Positions 1-6,319 of a stretch of DNA of 15,133 nt are shown piece after piece. The notes under the pieces were generated by a model. It was not told where the DNA came from and searched no databases. It worked only from the letters and a program-made list of their open reading frames with translations. The stretch comes from an uncultured Clostridia bacterium (GTDB taxonomy: Bacteria; Bacillota; Clostridia; Oscillospirales; Acutalibacteraceae). Every line of letters starts with the position of its first letter. Positions within the stretch are counted from its first letter, which is position 1. The stretch spans positions 1 to 15,133 of the forward strand of contig CALFTO010000091.1 of NCBI GenBank assembly GCA_937916195.1, given 5' to 3'. The position numbers were made by a program, and so were the translations under genes.

Positions 1-920
1 ACGGAAACTTCTGTGCAGACGGTTTGTTAACTCCTGACAGAAAAATTAAATCAAATGCACTTGAAATGAAAGCAGTATATGGAGGCAAAACCAAGTCAGA
101 AGTAAACATTGTTGATATTCCTACAAGTACATATAAATTTTCATCAGCAATTGATATCCAGGTAAATGAGCATACCGGTGAAATCACATCAATAAAAGCT
201 GACGGAAAAGAAATTCTTCGTGTACCAATGCACTTTAATATCACAAGATATACCGATAATGACCGTGACCTTATCCCACATTGGATTGGCAGATGTCATC
301 TTGACTCTTGTAGACCTCACATTTTATCATGCGAAAAGAAAGAAAATTCATACAAATTCAAGGGTTGTCTTGCTGCCAACTGCTTGATGCCTGCAGCAGA
401 ATTTGAATTAATGTATGAGGTTTCAGGCAACACGTTAACTGCAACAATTGAATATAAACTTGCTGATTATGTGGAGAATTTCCCACGCTTTGGTATTGAG
501 TTTGGTGTAGATAAGGCCTGTGCAAACTTTTCTTATGCAGGCTTTGGTCCAACAGAGAGTTATGTGGATAAGCACATTGCTTGTGAATATGGATACTATG
601 TAAATTCTGCTCAAGAAAACTATGACCATAAATATATTCGACCTCAGGAATCAGGAAGCCACTATGCTTGTAAGTATATGGCAGTAAAGGATTTATTCAA
701 AGTTACTGCGGAACAACCGTTTTCATTTTCGGTAAATCCTTACACAACAAAGCAGCTTTGTGAAACACTTCACTCTTTTGAGTTGGAAGAAAACGATTTT
801 GTTAATGTTTGTATCGACCTTGCAATGCGAGGTGTGGGCTCACATTCCTGTGGCCCTGAATTACCATCTGAATATGAAATCCCTAAAACAGGAAAGAATA
901 TTTTCAAATTCACATTCTAA
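1..920 (+). CDS. lacZ: Beta-galactosidase (GH2), C-terminal part; 5' end outside window
   Basis: The frame is already open at base 3 and runs to TAA at 918-920, giving about 306 visible residues. They match the C-terminal end of LacZ-type GH2 enzymes, which hydrolyse lactose and other beta-galactosides in the cytoplasm. Seen directly: the end of the barrel region (FCADGLLTPDRK, like LacZ FCMNGLVFADR), then the large C-terminal beta-sandwich with ITRYTDNDRDL, GFGPTESYVDK, YIRPQESGSHY, NPYTTKQLCETLH and the final RGVGSHSCGP. The two catalytic glutamates would lie upstream and cannot be checked. Only about 25 residues separate the barrel end (ALEMKA) from the start of the C-terminal sandwich (IDIQVNEHTGEI), where E. 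coli LacZ has roughly 120, so domain 4 appears to be missing. A terminator follows 48 bases after the stop. The gene symbol is by family resemblance only; another GH2 specificity is possible. Confidence 0.88.
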   Translation, partial: GNFCADGLLTPDRKIKSNALEMKAVYGGKTKSEVNIVDIPTSTYKFSSAIDIQVNEHTGEITSIKADGKEILRVPMHFNITRYTDNDRDLIPHWIGRCHLDSCRPHILSCEKKENSYKFKGCLAANCLMPAAEFELMYEVSGNTLTATIEYKLADYVENFPRFGIEFGVDKACANFSYAGFGPTESYVDKHIACEYGYYVNSAQENYDHKYIRPQESGSHYACKYMAVKDLFKVTAEQPFSFSVNPYTTKQLCETLHSFELEENDFVNVCIDLAMRGVGSHSCGPELPSEYEIPKTGKNIFKFTF

Positions 921-968
921 CAATGAGTTATTACAATATATGCACTATTAAATAACAATTCAAATCAG

Positions 969-996
969 AACTACTCAGTTTGAGTGGTTCTTTTTT
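969..996 (+). terminator. Intrinsic terminator of the beta-galactosidase gene
   Basis: Stem AACTACTC (969-976) pairs with GAGTGGTT (982-989), eight pairs with one G-T, around loop AGTTT. It is followed by C and six T. It lies just after the beta-galactosidase stop and forms the left edge of repeat copy 1. Confidence 0.85.
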
Positions 997-1104
997 GCTT
1001 CAAAATATATGATGATTTGTGAGGCTTTCACAATGAAATAAAGAAACAATCCCAAACCGAGAGTGAAAACGATTCCAGAACGATTTGTGAGCGAGTGTGA
1101 CGGG
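969..1104. repeat. Dispersed terminator-linked repeat, copy 1
   Basis: This ~135-bp stretch realigns along its whole length with 14581-14716. Shared blocks include the GAGTGGTTCTTTTTT terminator, AAACCGAGA, and TTTGTG followed by ATGTGA/GTGTGA. Both copies lie directly downstream of a plus-strand gene and start with its terminator hairpin. The minus strand is open through copy 1 (975-1217), but the conservation is at DNA level and copy 2 shows no equivalent gene, so I do not call a protein. Confidence 0.75.
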
Positions 1105-1146
1105 TTTATGCCAGCACCAATAAAGGAAATTAATTCGCATCCTCGC

Positions 1147-1191
1147 AATAAATAAAAATCCTTGAGAGTTTTAACAACTTTCAAGGATTTT
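1147..1191 (-). terminator. Intrinsic terminator of the grpB-like gene
   Basis: A 16-pair stem (1155-1170 with 1176-1191, one G-T pair) encloses loop TTAAC. On the minus strand it is followed by TTTTTATTTATT. It begins eight bases past the stop codon of the minus-strand GrpB-like gene, which fixes its direction. Confidence 0.88.
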
Positions 1192-1198
1192 GTAATTG

Positions 1199-1738
1199 TC
1201 ATTGTTGCTTTCGCCATTCCTCAGCACACTGTAAAATGTTTTCAATAAGTTCAGATTTGCCATTGGTGTACGCAATTCTATCTTCTGGATATTGTTTAGC
1301 TAATTGCTCTTTCAACTCTGAATATTCTTCAGCTTTATCCTTATATTCGTTAAGATAGTCACGCATATTTAGGTAATCGTTCCAATACTTTTCTCCCCAA
1401 ATAACTACATGGATATAATGTGTATGAATGTTATTATCTAAATCGCCACAAATATATAGATGCTGATTAGGATGGTCTTCGCCCCGATAAATTATTCCGT
1501 TTTTACTTAAAGTATTGTTGTGTTTCATAATTTTATCAAAACTGCTAACCCCAACAACAATATCTACAATAGGCTTTGCACAAATATTTTTTATTGATGT
1601 ACTGCCAATGTGTTGTGCATCAATAATGTTTTCTTTCAGTATTTCCTTCAAAATACTGATTGTTTTCTGAGCTGATATTTCCCATTCAATTTTATGTGGT
1701 TCAACAGTAACTGTTCCTCTTTTTAATCCTATTGACAT
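1199..1738 (-). CDS. GrpB family (UPF0157) nucleotidyltransferase-like protein
   Basis: The protein has 179 residues, the usual size for the GrpB/UPF0157 (COG2320) family, whose fold is of the nucleotidyltransferase type and whose substrate is not known to me. The signature is clear: residues 43-59 read HIGSTSIKNICAKPIVD, carrying the family GS motif and the Asp of a KPIxD strand, with an HTHYIHVV strand near residue 105. I chose the ATG at 1738 over the in-frame TTG at 1753. The TTG has no upstream ribosome binding site, whereas GGAG sits seven bases before the ATG and would fall inside the gene if the TTG were used. It is monocistronic, with its own extended -10 promoter (1772-1799) and terminator (1147-1191). 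The neighbours give no hint of a partner. The family call is firm; the biochemical role is unknown. Confidence 0.9.
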   Translation of the reverse strand: MSIGLKRGTVTVEPHKIEWEISAQKTISILKEILKENIIDAQHIGSTSIKNICAKPIVDIVVGVSSFDKIMKHNNTLSKNGIIYRGEDHPNQHLYICGDLDNNIHTHYIHVVIWGEKYWNDYLNMRDYLNEYKDKAEEYSELKEQLAKQYPEDRIAYTNGKSELIENILQCAEEWRKQQ

Positions 1739-1771
1739 ATCTTTCTCCGACAATTTTCATTTGTTAAAACC

Positions 1772-1799
1772 ATTATATCATAAAACATCGTATTTTCAA
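1772..1799 (-). promoter_or_regulatory. Sigma-A-type promoter for the grpB-like gene
   Basis: On the minus strand: TTGAAA (1794-1799), 16 bases, then TATAAT (1772-1777), with TGA just before the -10 giving an extended -10 element. It lies about 35 bases upstream of the chosen ATG, a fitting leader length. Confidence 0.8.
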
Positions 1800-2369
1800 T
1801 ACAAACAAAAAAAGTCCGTATTTTACTCTAAATTTGTGTGTCCGATTTTGTTGCAGGAAAAAGAGGAAGGGTTGCAAAGCACCCATTCCTCAATCACAAC
1901 AGCCCGCAATGCGTGCTGTGTCAAGGATTTCCGCACTTTCAAAAAATGGGTTGCAAATGGGACTAACCAATCGCATTTTGACTGCAAAATCAAGAAACCA
2001 CGCTGTTTAGCCATTTGTAGCAGGGTCGCTGTGATGCCTTCCGTAGTTTCTACTACTTTTTGCATCAAATATACAGGTGTAAATTTTACTACGCATTAAA
2101 CAATAAATACGGCTCAAAAAAATTCTTCTAGGCTTATGCAAACTCTTGTGGTAATGTGTGTTGCTAGACTTATATTTTTGATGCTATTTTGATGATGTAG
2201 CAGACGGAATGTTTCGGAACAGAAAAAATGTTTGCAAAATTGACTTGCATTTGACTTGCATCTGACTTGCATTTTATTCCTAAAATATCCCTAAATTCCC
2301 GAATTGAGATATTCAAACTCCTTCGTTATATTTATATAATGTACGATGACATTTTGATGCTATAAAAAA
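1800..2369. other. Gene-poor stretch, probably decayed mobile or repeat DNA
   Basis: I see no gene here. An 81-codon minus-strand frame (1823-2068) and a 112-codon plus-strand frame (1761-2099) overlap each other. Neither has a ribosome binding site or a recognisable domain. The segment 1850-2060 is visibly richer in G and C than its surroundings. It contains GGGTTGCAAA twice (about 1869 and 1949), an 11-bp tandem triplet (2240-2272) and a 12-bp direct repeat TTTTGATGCTAT at 2176-2187 and 2352-2363. The picture suits the remnant of an inserted element, but no transposase or integrase fragment could be identified. Confidence 0.5.
2240..2272. repeat. 11-bp tandem repeat, three copies
   Basis: Three adjacent units, TTGACTTGCAT at 2240-2250 and 2251-2261 and CTGACTTGCAT at 2262-2272, with a single change in the last. 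The period is close to one helical turn. The block lies in the gene-poor stretch, roughly 130 bases past the Fic stop codon (downstream, since Fic is on the minus strand). Confidence 0.9.
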
Positions 2370-2401
2370 CAGGACTGAGTATATTCATAATACTCAGTCT
2401 T
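2364..2401 (-). terminator. Intrinsic terminator of the Fic operon
   Basis: GACTGAGTAT (2373-2382) pairs with ATACTCAGTC (2390-2399) around loop ATTCATA, with one more G-T and one A-T pair at the base. On the minus strand CTG and six T follow. It starts four bases after the Fic stop codon. Confidence 0.9.
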
Positions 2402-2404
2402 TTA

Positions 2405-3115
2405 CTATTCTATGTATTCATGTTTGGTCGGCTCGTAATTTCCATCATCATATTTTGCATATTTTTCTGACTTTTCAGCGCTTGTATCATCACTATACGT
2501 ATATTTGATTGGTTTGTCAGATATTGCGTCACAAAGGATTGTCTCTAAATCTTCATATTCAGAATGTTCACCAAGACTTGCGAGCACAAATGAATTTCTT
2601 ACAAAACCTGCATTTGCAGCCATAAGCTCTTGGTCAAAGTAATATCCATAATGCTCTGCAAAAAATGTGATTAACATTACAATTGTTCTAGTATTACCTT
2701 CACGGAATGGGTGAACCTGCCATATGGCAGGGAACCAATGAGCAATATTTTTCGCGAAATCATCTTTTGATAACTTTGCCCAATCAACCTTATTGATTTT
2801 CTTCCATGCTTTTTCTAAATCTCTTTCAATATCAGTGCAGTTGGAATACCATACACTTCTACCTGCAAGAATTTTTTCTCTTTTCTGAATGTTGATTATT
2901 CTGTACTGTCCTGCCCATTTATAAACATCGCTAAATAACTCTTTATGAATAAAACAAATGCCGTTGGATGAAAAATCAGAAAATCCGTTTTCATACAACA
3001 GCATCATATTTGCTCGGGATAATTCTGCTTCAGCAATATCTAATTCTTTTTCATCAGTGATGCCAAGCAGATTTTTAAGAACAGTACTATTCTCATATAA
3101 GTACGAATCGTTCAT
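2405..3115 (-). CDS. fic: Fic/DOC-family protein (probable AMP-transferase toxin)
   Basis: A 236-residue protein with a Fic core. Residues 135-143 read HPFREGNTR: the catalytic His135, the acidic Glu139, Asn141 and Arg143 are present. Upstream, FSDVYKWAGQYR (61-72) is the usual Fic region leading to the flap, and the stretch near 76-92 would be the flap that holds the target. Fic enzymes typically move AMP from ATP onto hydroxyls of target proteins, and small ones paired with an antitoxin stop growth. The second arginine of the canonical HxFx(D/E)GNGRxxR motif is absent (Val146). The ATG lies three bases after the antitoxin stop, and its ribosome binding site (AAGAAGG) lies inside the antitoxin's last codons, so translation is probably coupled. 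The last ~35 residues are charged and look like a flexible tail. Confidence 0.9.
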   Translation of the reverse strand: MNDSYLYENSTVLKNLLGITDEKELDIAEAELSRANMMLLYENGFSDFSSNGICFIHKELFSDVYKWAGQYRIINIQKREKILAGRSVWYSNCTDIERDLEKAWKKINKVDWAKLSKDDFAKNIAHWFPAIWQVHPFREGNTRTIVMLITFFAEHYGYYFDQELMAANAGFVRNSFVLASLGEHSEYEDLETILCDAISDKPIKYTYSDDTSAEKSEKYAKYDDGNYEPTKHEYIE

Positions 3116-3118
3116 AAA

Positions 3119-3298
3119 TTATACCTTCTTATGTGCGGCGATAAGAGCTGCCTTCATTTGACTACCTGTGATTTCGCCCTTTGCCCATTTGTCAGACAAT
3201 TCACGAGCATAATCAGAAACTGGAACACCTTCGATTTTATTGAGTGTATCCGCAACTTTTATTGCCGTTATTCTTTTTGAATAATTCTTTGGTGACAT
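3119..3298 (-). CDS. VbhA-like antitoxin of the Fic protein
   Basis: A 59-residue helical protein directly upstream of fic. Its C-terminal half (DYARELSDKWAKGEITGSQM, about 29-48) matches the pattern of VbhA-family antitoxins. KIEG at 21-24 supplies the inhibitory Glu (E23) followed by Gly. In the known class I scheme the motif is [S/T]xxxE[G/N] and the Glu blocks productive ATP binding in the Fic pocket. Here the position four before Glu is Leu19, not Ser/Thr. I chose the ATG at 3298 because AGGAG lies about nine bases before it; an in-frame GTG at 3319 would put that site inside the gene. The first gene of a two-gene operon with a good promoter at 3322-3350. Confidence 0.85.
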   Translation of the reverse strand: MSPKNYSKRITAIKVADTLNKIEGVPVSDYARELSDKWAKGEITGSQMKAALIAAHKKV

Positions 3299-3321
3299 CT
3301 CTATCGCTCCTTTCTGCACTT

Positions 3322-3350
3322 ATTGTACCATAAAAAATATGTAATTACAA
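3322..3350 (-). promoter_or_regulatory. Sigma-A-type promoter of the antitoxin-fic operon
   Basis: On the minus strand: TTGTAA (3345-3350), 17 bases, then TACAAT (3322-3327). The expected start of transcription leaves a leader of only about 15 bases before the antitoxin ATG. Two AT-rich near-palindromes lie further upstream: ATTATAAA/TTTATAAT around 3385-3401 and ATAGTA-A-TACTAT around 3413-3425. They could be regulator sites, but nothing else supports this. Confidence 0.75.
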
Positions 3351-3430
3351 CAACGAATAAGTAATAGTTATCATTTTTATACTAGAATTATAAAATTTAT
3401 AATCATTTATTATAGTAATACTATTTTTGG

Positions 3431-3456
3431 AAAACATTAAAATATGCTTTTTAATG
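3431..3456 (-). terminator. Weak possible terminator after the kinase operon
   Basis: CATTAAAA (3435-3442) pairs with TTTTAATG (3449-3456) around a six-base loop, followed on the minus strand by TTTTCC. It lies eight bases past the kinase stop. The stem is almost all A-T and the T-run short, so termination may be leaky and could feed the antitoxin-fic operon. Confidence 0.45.
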
Positions 3457-3463
3457 GTCTTCA

Positions 3464-4198
3464 TTAAATATTTCTCAATGCTTTTTTCATTTTTTCAGCA
3501 TTTTTATAACGTTTTGAGATTTGTGTTGATGTTGCTTTTTCTACAATCTTTTTAAGTCTGCCTTTTGGCAAATCAACTGACGGGTGCGAGCCTGTCAGCA
3601 TCATATTGAGTAATACTCCCAAGCCATAAATATCAGTTGCCTTACTAGATTGCGAAATGCCGAATTGCTCAGGTGCAGCATATCCCGGTGTGCCTAATGA
3701 TTGCGTGTCACTTTCTTTTTCATTTATAAACCGTGCAATTGAAAGGTCAATAAGCACCGCCGTATCGTCCTCTTTTATTATGACATTCGAGGGCTTGATA
3801 TCACGGTGAATTATTCCTACAGAATGAAGAAATGTAAGTGCGTCACAAAGTTGAACAGCGTACTTGCAAGCAGTCTTTTTATCTAATGTTTTATCATTAG
3901 ATAAAATTTCTGAAAGCCGTTTGCCATCAATATATTCTTCAAGCACGGTTATTCCTTTATCATCGGCACAAACCTCATAAATCATAGGTAGATTTTTGTG
4001 CTTTTTGTCTTTAAGGCATCTGAATACATCGTCATTTGGATTAGTTGAAAATCTTTTTATTATGTATTTCTCGGTGTCTTTATGCTGATAAAGAGATAAC
4101 GCGGAATGCTGTTCTTCTTTAAAGGTTATCTTCTTTTCATAGTATTTTTCAAATGAGCTTTCAATATAATCAAGAAGCTCGTTATTGCTAAATTCTAT
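3464..4198 (-). CDS. Ser/Thr protein kinase, reading frame without a usual start codon
   Basis: A eukaryote-like protein kinase of about 244 residues if read from the ATA at 4198. Numbering from there: Lys48 in YIIKRF (the VAIK lysine), EEY hinge, HRDIKPSN with catalytic Asp133 and Asn138, DLS (151-153) in place of DFG, then GTPGYAAPEQ. No glycine-rich loop and no clear helix-C glutamate are seen. This recalls a divergent clostridial kinase group that often follows an HTH gene like the one here. The first ATG in frame (3985) would remove the whole N-lobe, including the lysine, and has no ribosome binding site. Between it and the in-frame TGA at 4205-4207 there is no ATG, GTG or TTG. GGAGAGG (4215-4209) lies at the right place for a start near 4200. 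Possible explanations: a one-base indel, a rare ATA/ATT start, or a -1 shift from the HTH gene. Last gene of its operon. Confidence 0.75.
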   Translation of the reverse strand: MEFSNNELLDYIESSFEKYYEKKITFKEEQHSALSLYQHKDTEKYIIKRFSTNPNDDVFRCLKDKKHKNLPMIYEVCADDKGITVLEEYIDGKRLSEILSNDKTLDKKTACKYAVQLCDALTFLHSVGIIHRDIKPSNVIIKEDDTAVLIDLSIARFINEKESDTQSLGTPGYAAPEQFGISQSSKATDIYGLGVLLNMMLTGSHPSVDLPKGRLKKIVEKATSTQISKRYKNAEKMKKALRNI

Positions 4199-4620
4199 TT
4201 CAACTCATCCTCTCCGTGTTGGGCAAGCAAATCGTTGCATTGGGTAACCGTAAAATGCTTTTCAATAGCGTATATTAACACACTGTCGCGACGCACCTTG
4301 GGGTAAAGTGCCGAGCGACCTGAAATTTTCAGTGCCTGTTGACATTCATCAATATTCATTTTCATAGCTAACGCAAGTCGTACAACTTTATCTTTCGTAG
4401 GCATTTTTCTGCCGTTAATTACATCATAAAAATAGCAATAACTAAAATCTGACTTGTTTATTATGTTGGATTTTGAGTAACCTTTTTTATTGATGATTTC
4501 TTCCCAAAAGGCTTTAATATCTTCAACAACAAAGGTTTCTTTGTGGTTTGAAAGATAATCGGGTAATGAACAACTTTGCCTTTTCAGTTCTCTTAATAAT
4601 TCGGTAGTGGTTTTTGCCAT
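4195..4620 (-). CDS. Helix-turn-helix (XRE-like) protein paired with the kinase
   Basis: A 141-residue cytoplasmic protein with an HTH-like helical region at about 47-98 (GYSKSNIINK, then YCYFYDVINGRKMPTKDKVV and LALAMKMNIDECQQAL), the layout of an XRE-type DNA-binding domain. Its C-terminal part (SALYPKVRRDSVLIYAIEKH) is a pattern I associate with clostridial proteins encoded next to a Ser/Thr kinase. The ATG at 4620 has GAGGTG seven bases upstream. It starts nine bases after the stop of the zinc-ribbon/LRR gene, and its own last codons (GAG TTG AAA TAG) overlap the kinase frame. It may bind DNA or act as a kinase partner or substrate. Whether it truly binds DNA is not shown by the sequence. 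Confidence 0.75.
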   Translation of the reverse strand: MAKTTTELLRELKRQSCSLPDYLSNHKETFVVEDIKAFWEEIINKKGYSKSNIINKSDFSYCYFYDVINGRKMPTKDKVVRLALAMKMNIDECQQALKISGRSALYPKVRRDSVLIYAIEKHFTVTQCNDLLAQHGEDELK

Positions 4621-4629
4621 AAAAGCACC

Positions 4630-6174
4630 TCAATATATATAAATATTTCCTTTAAATTTACTTTTTATATATTCTTCGTTTTCATGACCACTTTGAATAT
4701 ATATGTTTTTTAGGTTGGTGAATATTGAGTTGGTGAATAATTCAGCTTTATTTGTATATTGAGCGTTTTTGGAAATTCTTAATGTTTCAAGATAAGGATT
4801 TGTATAAAATGAAGCAGCTACATATAATTTTGTGTTGTCGGGAATTGTAAAATCCTTCGTTTTGTTGCTACCCGGAAAAACAGCATATCTTGTGCTGTCG
4901 TTTGCTCCCGTATAAATGGCGATACCATTTATATCATATCCGTTAGGATTTGCGTCATCTATGTAGATGTTTTCGAGGTTTTTGTGAATAAATCTACCAG
5001 ATGGAAACATAGTACAGTTTTTATGAATATTGATTGTTTTGAGATTTGAAATCTCATCAAGATTGCAAGCATGTTCAATTCCAACGCACCAAGAGGGAAT
5101 TGTATATGTTTCAGTTGCGGTTGCGGGACACCAATATATAAGTACCCAACCAAAAGAACCGTTGAAATAAAGTTTACCATCTTCAAATTTATAGTTCTTA
5201 TTATTCATATTGATGGCTTTCATACTATAACATTTTTCTGCTATTGAAGTACCAAATCCAGTTTTGGTGATAGGAAGATTTATTGTATGAAGTTTGGAAC
5301 AGTTATTAAATGCCGAATTTCCAAATGTTAACAGAGGCCATGTTGGGTCATTCTCAACAGAAACAGTTTCTATAAAATGATTGTTGTTAAATGCGTATGA
5401 CTCAACAGAATAAACATATAATCCTTCTATTTTTGAGGGTATAATGACATCTTTTGCATTTCCTGTATATTTAGTAATACGAACAACTTGAGTTGTTGAA
5501 TTCCATTGATATACTTCGTATTCAAATGTGCAATATTCAGCATCACTTACAGGAATTGTAGTGGATTCTGTAGTGCTTTCCGTAGTTGAGGTAGTTGAAG
5601 AGATTTCGATTTTATCAGTTGTAGCTTCAGTTGAAGGTTCAGTGTTTGTGGTTGCTTCAGGCTCGGTAGTCGTTGACGATGATGGTTCTTCTTTTTCATC
5701 ATTACCGAATATTTTATCTAAAAAACTTTGCTTTTTGGTTGTTGTTTCAGAGGTGTTTTTATCTTTGGTTTCATCCTCATCCTTGCCGAACAACTTATCT
5801 AAAAGTCCTTGCTTTTCAGTGGTGGGTTCGGTAATCTCAGTAACTTCAAAAACCTGTTCACCATTGTCGTCAGTAACGCTTTCACCGTTATCTTTTGTTA
5901 CAGGTACTAATGTTGTTTTCTTTTCTTCGGTTTTAGGCTTGTCATCTCTTGAAGAATGAAGTGCAAAAATGCAGGACGATACTACAATAGCAAGCGATAA
6001 AACAATTGCAACGGCACTCATAATTTTTTTGTGTGATAAGAGAACGATTGCTTTTTTCTTCTTTTTATCTTTTACAACCGGGAATATCTGTCGTTCATTA
6101 AGAACGGATGCACAGTTAAGGCAATATACGGACTCCTCAGGAATTTCCGCATTACAAAAAGGACATATCTTCAT
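4630..6174 (-). CDS. Membrane-anchored zinc-ribbon protein with BspA-like LRR ectodomain
   Basis: A 514-residue protein. Residues 1-25 form a zinc ribbon (C4, C7, C18, C21). A lysine-rich stretch (36-50) precedes one membrane segment (about 51-72), predicting the N terminus inside and the rest outside. Residues 73-210 are a Thr/Ser/Glu-rich linker with an internal duplication (KQGLLDKLFGKDEDE near 121-135; KQSFLDKIFGNDEKEE near 148-163). Residues 215-514 show leucine-rich repeats of the BspA/LRR_5 type (YSVESYAFNNN, FGNSAFNNCSKLHTINLP, NLKTINIHKN, NPYLETLRISKN). ATG at 6174 has GAGGTG seven bases upstream. It leads an operon with the HTH and kinase genes, so it could be the sensing or surface arm of a kinase-linked signalling unit. 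That role is inferred from context only. Confidence 0.85.
   Translation of the reverse strand: MKICPFCNAEIPEESVYCLNCASVLNERQIFPVVKDKKKKKAIVLLSHKKIMSAVAIVLSLAIVVSSCIFALHSSRDDKPKTEEKKTTLVPVTKDNGESVTDDNGEQVFEVTEITEPTTEKQGLLDKLFGKDEDETKDKNTSETTTKKQSFLDKIFGNDEKEEPSSSTTTEPEATTNTEPSTEATTDKIEISSTTSTTESTTESTTIPVSDAEYCTFEYEVYQWNSTTQVVRITKYTGNAKDVIIPSKIEGLYVYSVESYAFNNNHFIETVSVENDPTWPLLTFGNSAFNNCSKLHTINLPITKTGFGTSIAEKCYSMKAINMNNKNYKFEDGKLYFNGSFGWVLIYWCPATATETYTIPSWCVGIEHACNLDEISNLKTINIHKNCTMFPSGRFIHKNLENIYIDDANPNGYDINGIAIYTGANDSTRYAVFPGSNKTKDFTIPDNTKLYVAASFYTNPYLETLRISKNAQYTNKAELFTNSIFTNLKNIYIQSGHENEEYIKSKFKGNIYIY
5686..5823 (-). repeat. Internal duplication in the linker of the LRR protein
   Basis: Codons for TTEKQGLLDKLFGKDEDE (5770-5823) and TTKKQSFLDKIFGNDEKEE (5686-5742) are diverged copies. 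Each carries a short amphipathic LLDKLFG/FLDKIFG segment inside an otherwise disordered, Thr- and Glu-rich extracellular linker. Confidence 0.8.
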
Positions 6175-6258
6175 TTTTTCACCTCAATACACCAACAAAA
6201 TATATACATATAGAATACATAATTTCGACAACTTTTGCAAGGTGTTACACAGAAAAAA

Positions 6259-6319
6259 CTGTATGCTGACAGAGTATAAAACACAACTTTTTCTACGAAT
6301 GTACTCTGTTAGCATATAG
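6259..6319. repeat. 18-bp inverted repeat between the divergent operons
   Basis: Bases 6259-6276 and 6302-6319 pair over 18 positions with two G-T pairs (core TATGCTGACAGAGTA against TACTCTGTTAGCATA), enclosing 25 bases. It sits in the 202-bp space between the divergent operons starting at 6174 (-) and 6377 (+). No T-run follows in either direction, so it is not an intrinsic terminator. It could be a two-site operator or a leader hairpin. No convincing -35/-10 pair could be assigned here, although TATACT (minus strand, 6273-6278) and TATAAA (plus strand, 6275-6280) overlap its left arm. Confidence 0.85.

Noticed and set aside
975..1217. 80-codon minus-strand frame across repeat copy 1 and its terminator
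   Set aside because: It runs through a plus-strand terminator and a terminator of the GrpB gene, overlaps the GrpB 3' end, has no ribosome binding site of its own, and no comparable frame is found over repeat copy 2. Best explained by the repeat.
1823..2068. 81-codon minus-strand frame in the gene-poor stretch
   Set aside because: No ribosome binding site, no recognisable domain and an equally long plus-strand frame over the same bases. Left as possible remnant only.
2240..2272. CRISPR array
   Set aside because: Units are 11 bp, directly adjacent with no spacers, and no cas gene is present.
3464..3985. Kinase gene starting at the ATG at 3985
   Set aside because: This start has no ribosome binding site and would remove the N-lobe with its conserved lysine, although the upstream frame clearly encodes it.
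5528..5959. 143-codon plus-strand frame rich in Ser and Val
   Set aside because: It is the antisense shadow of the Thr/Ser/Glu-rich linker of the LRR protein; repetitive codons keep the opposite strand open.
5969..6319. 116-codon plus-strand frame opposite the start of the zinc-ribbon gene
   Set aside because: Antisense to the membrane segment and zinc ribbon, no ribosome binding site, and it crosses the inverted repeat between the operons.
6259..6319. Invertible promoter switch
   Set aside because: The arms enclose only 25 bases, too short to carry a whole promoter, and no recombinase gene is nearby.
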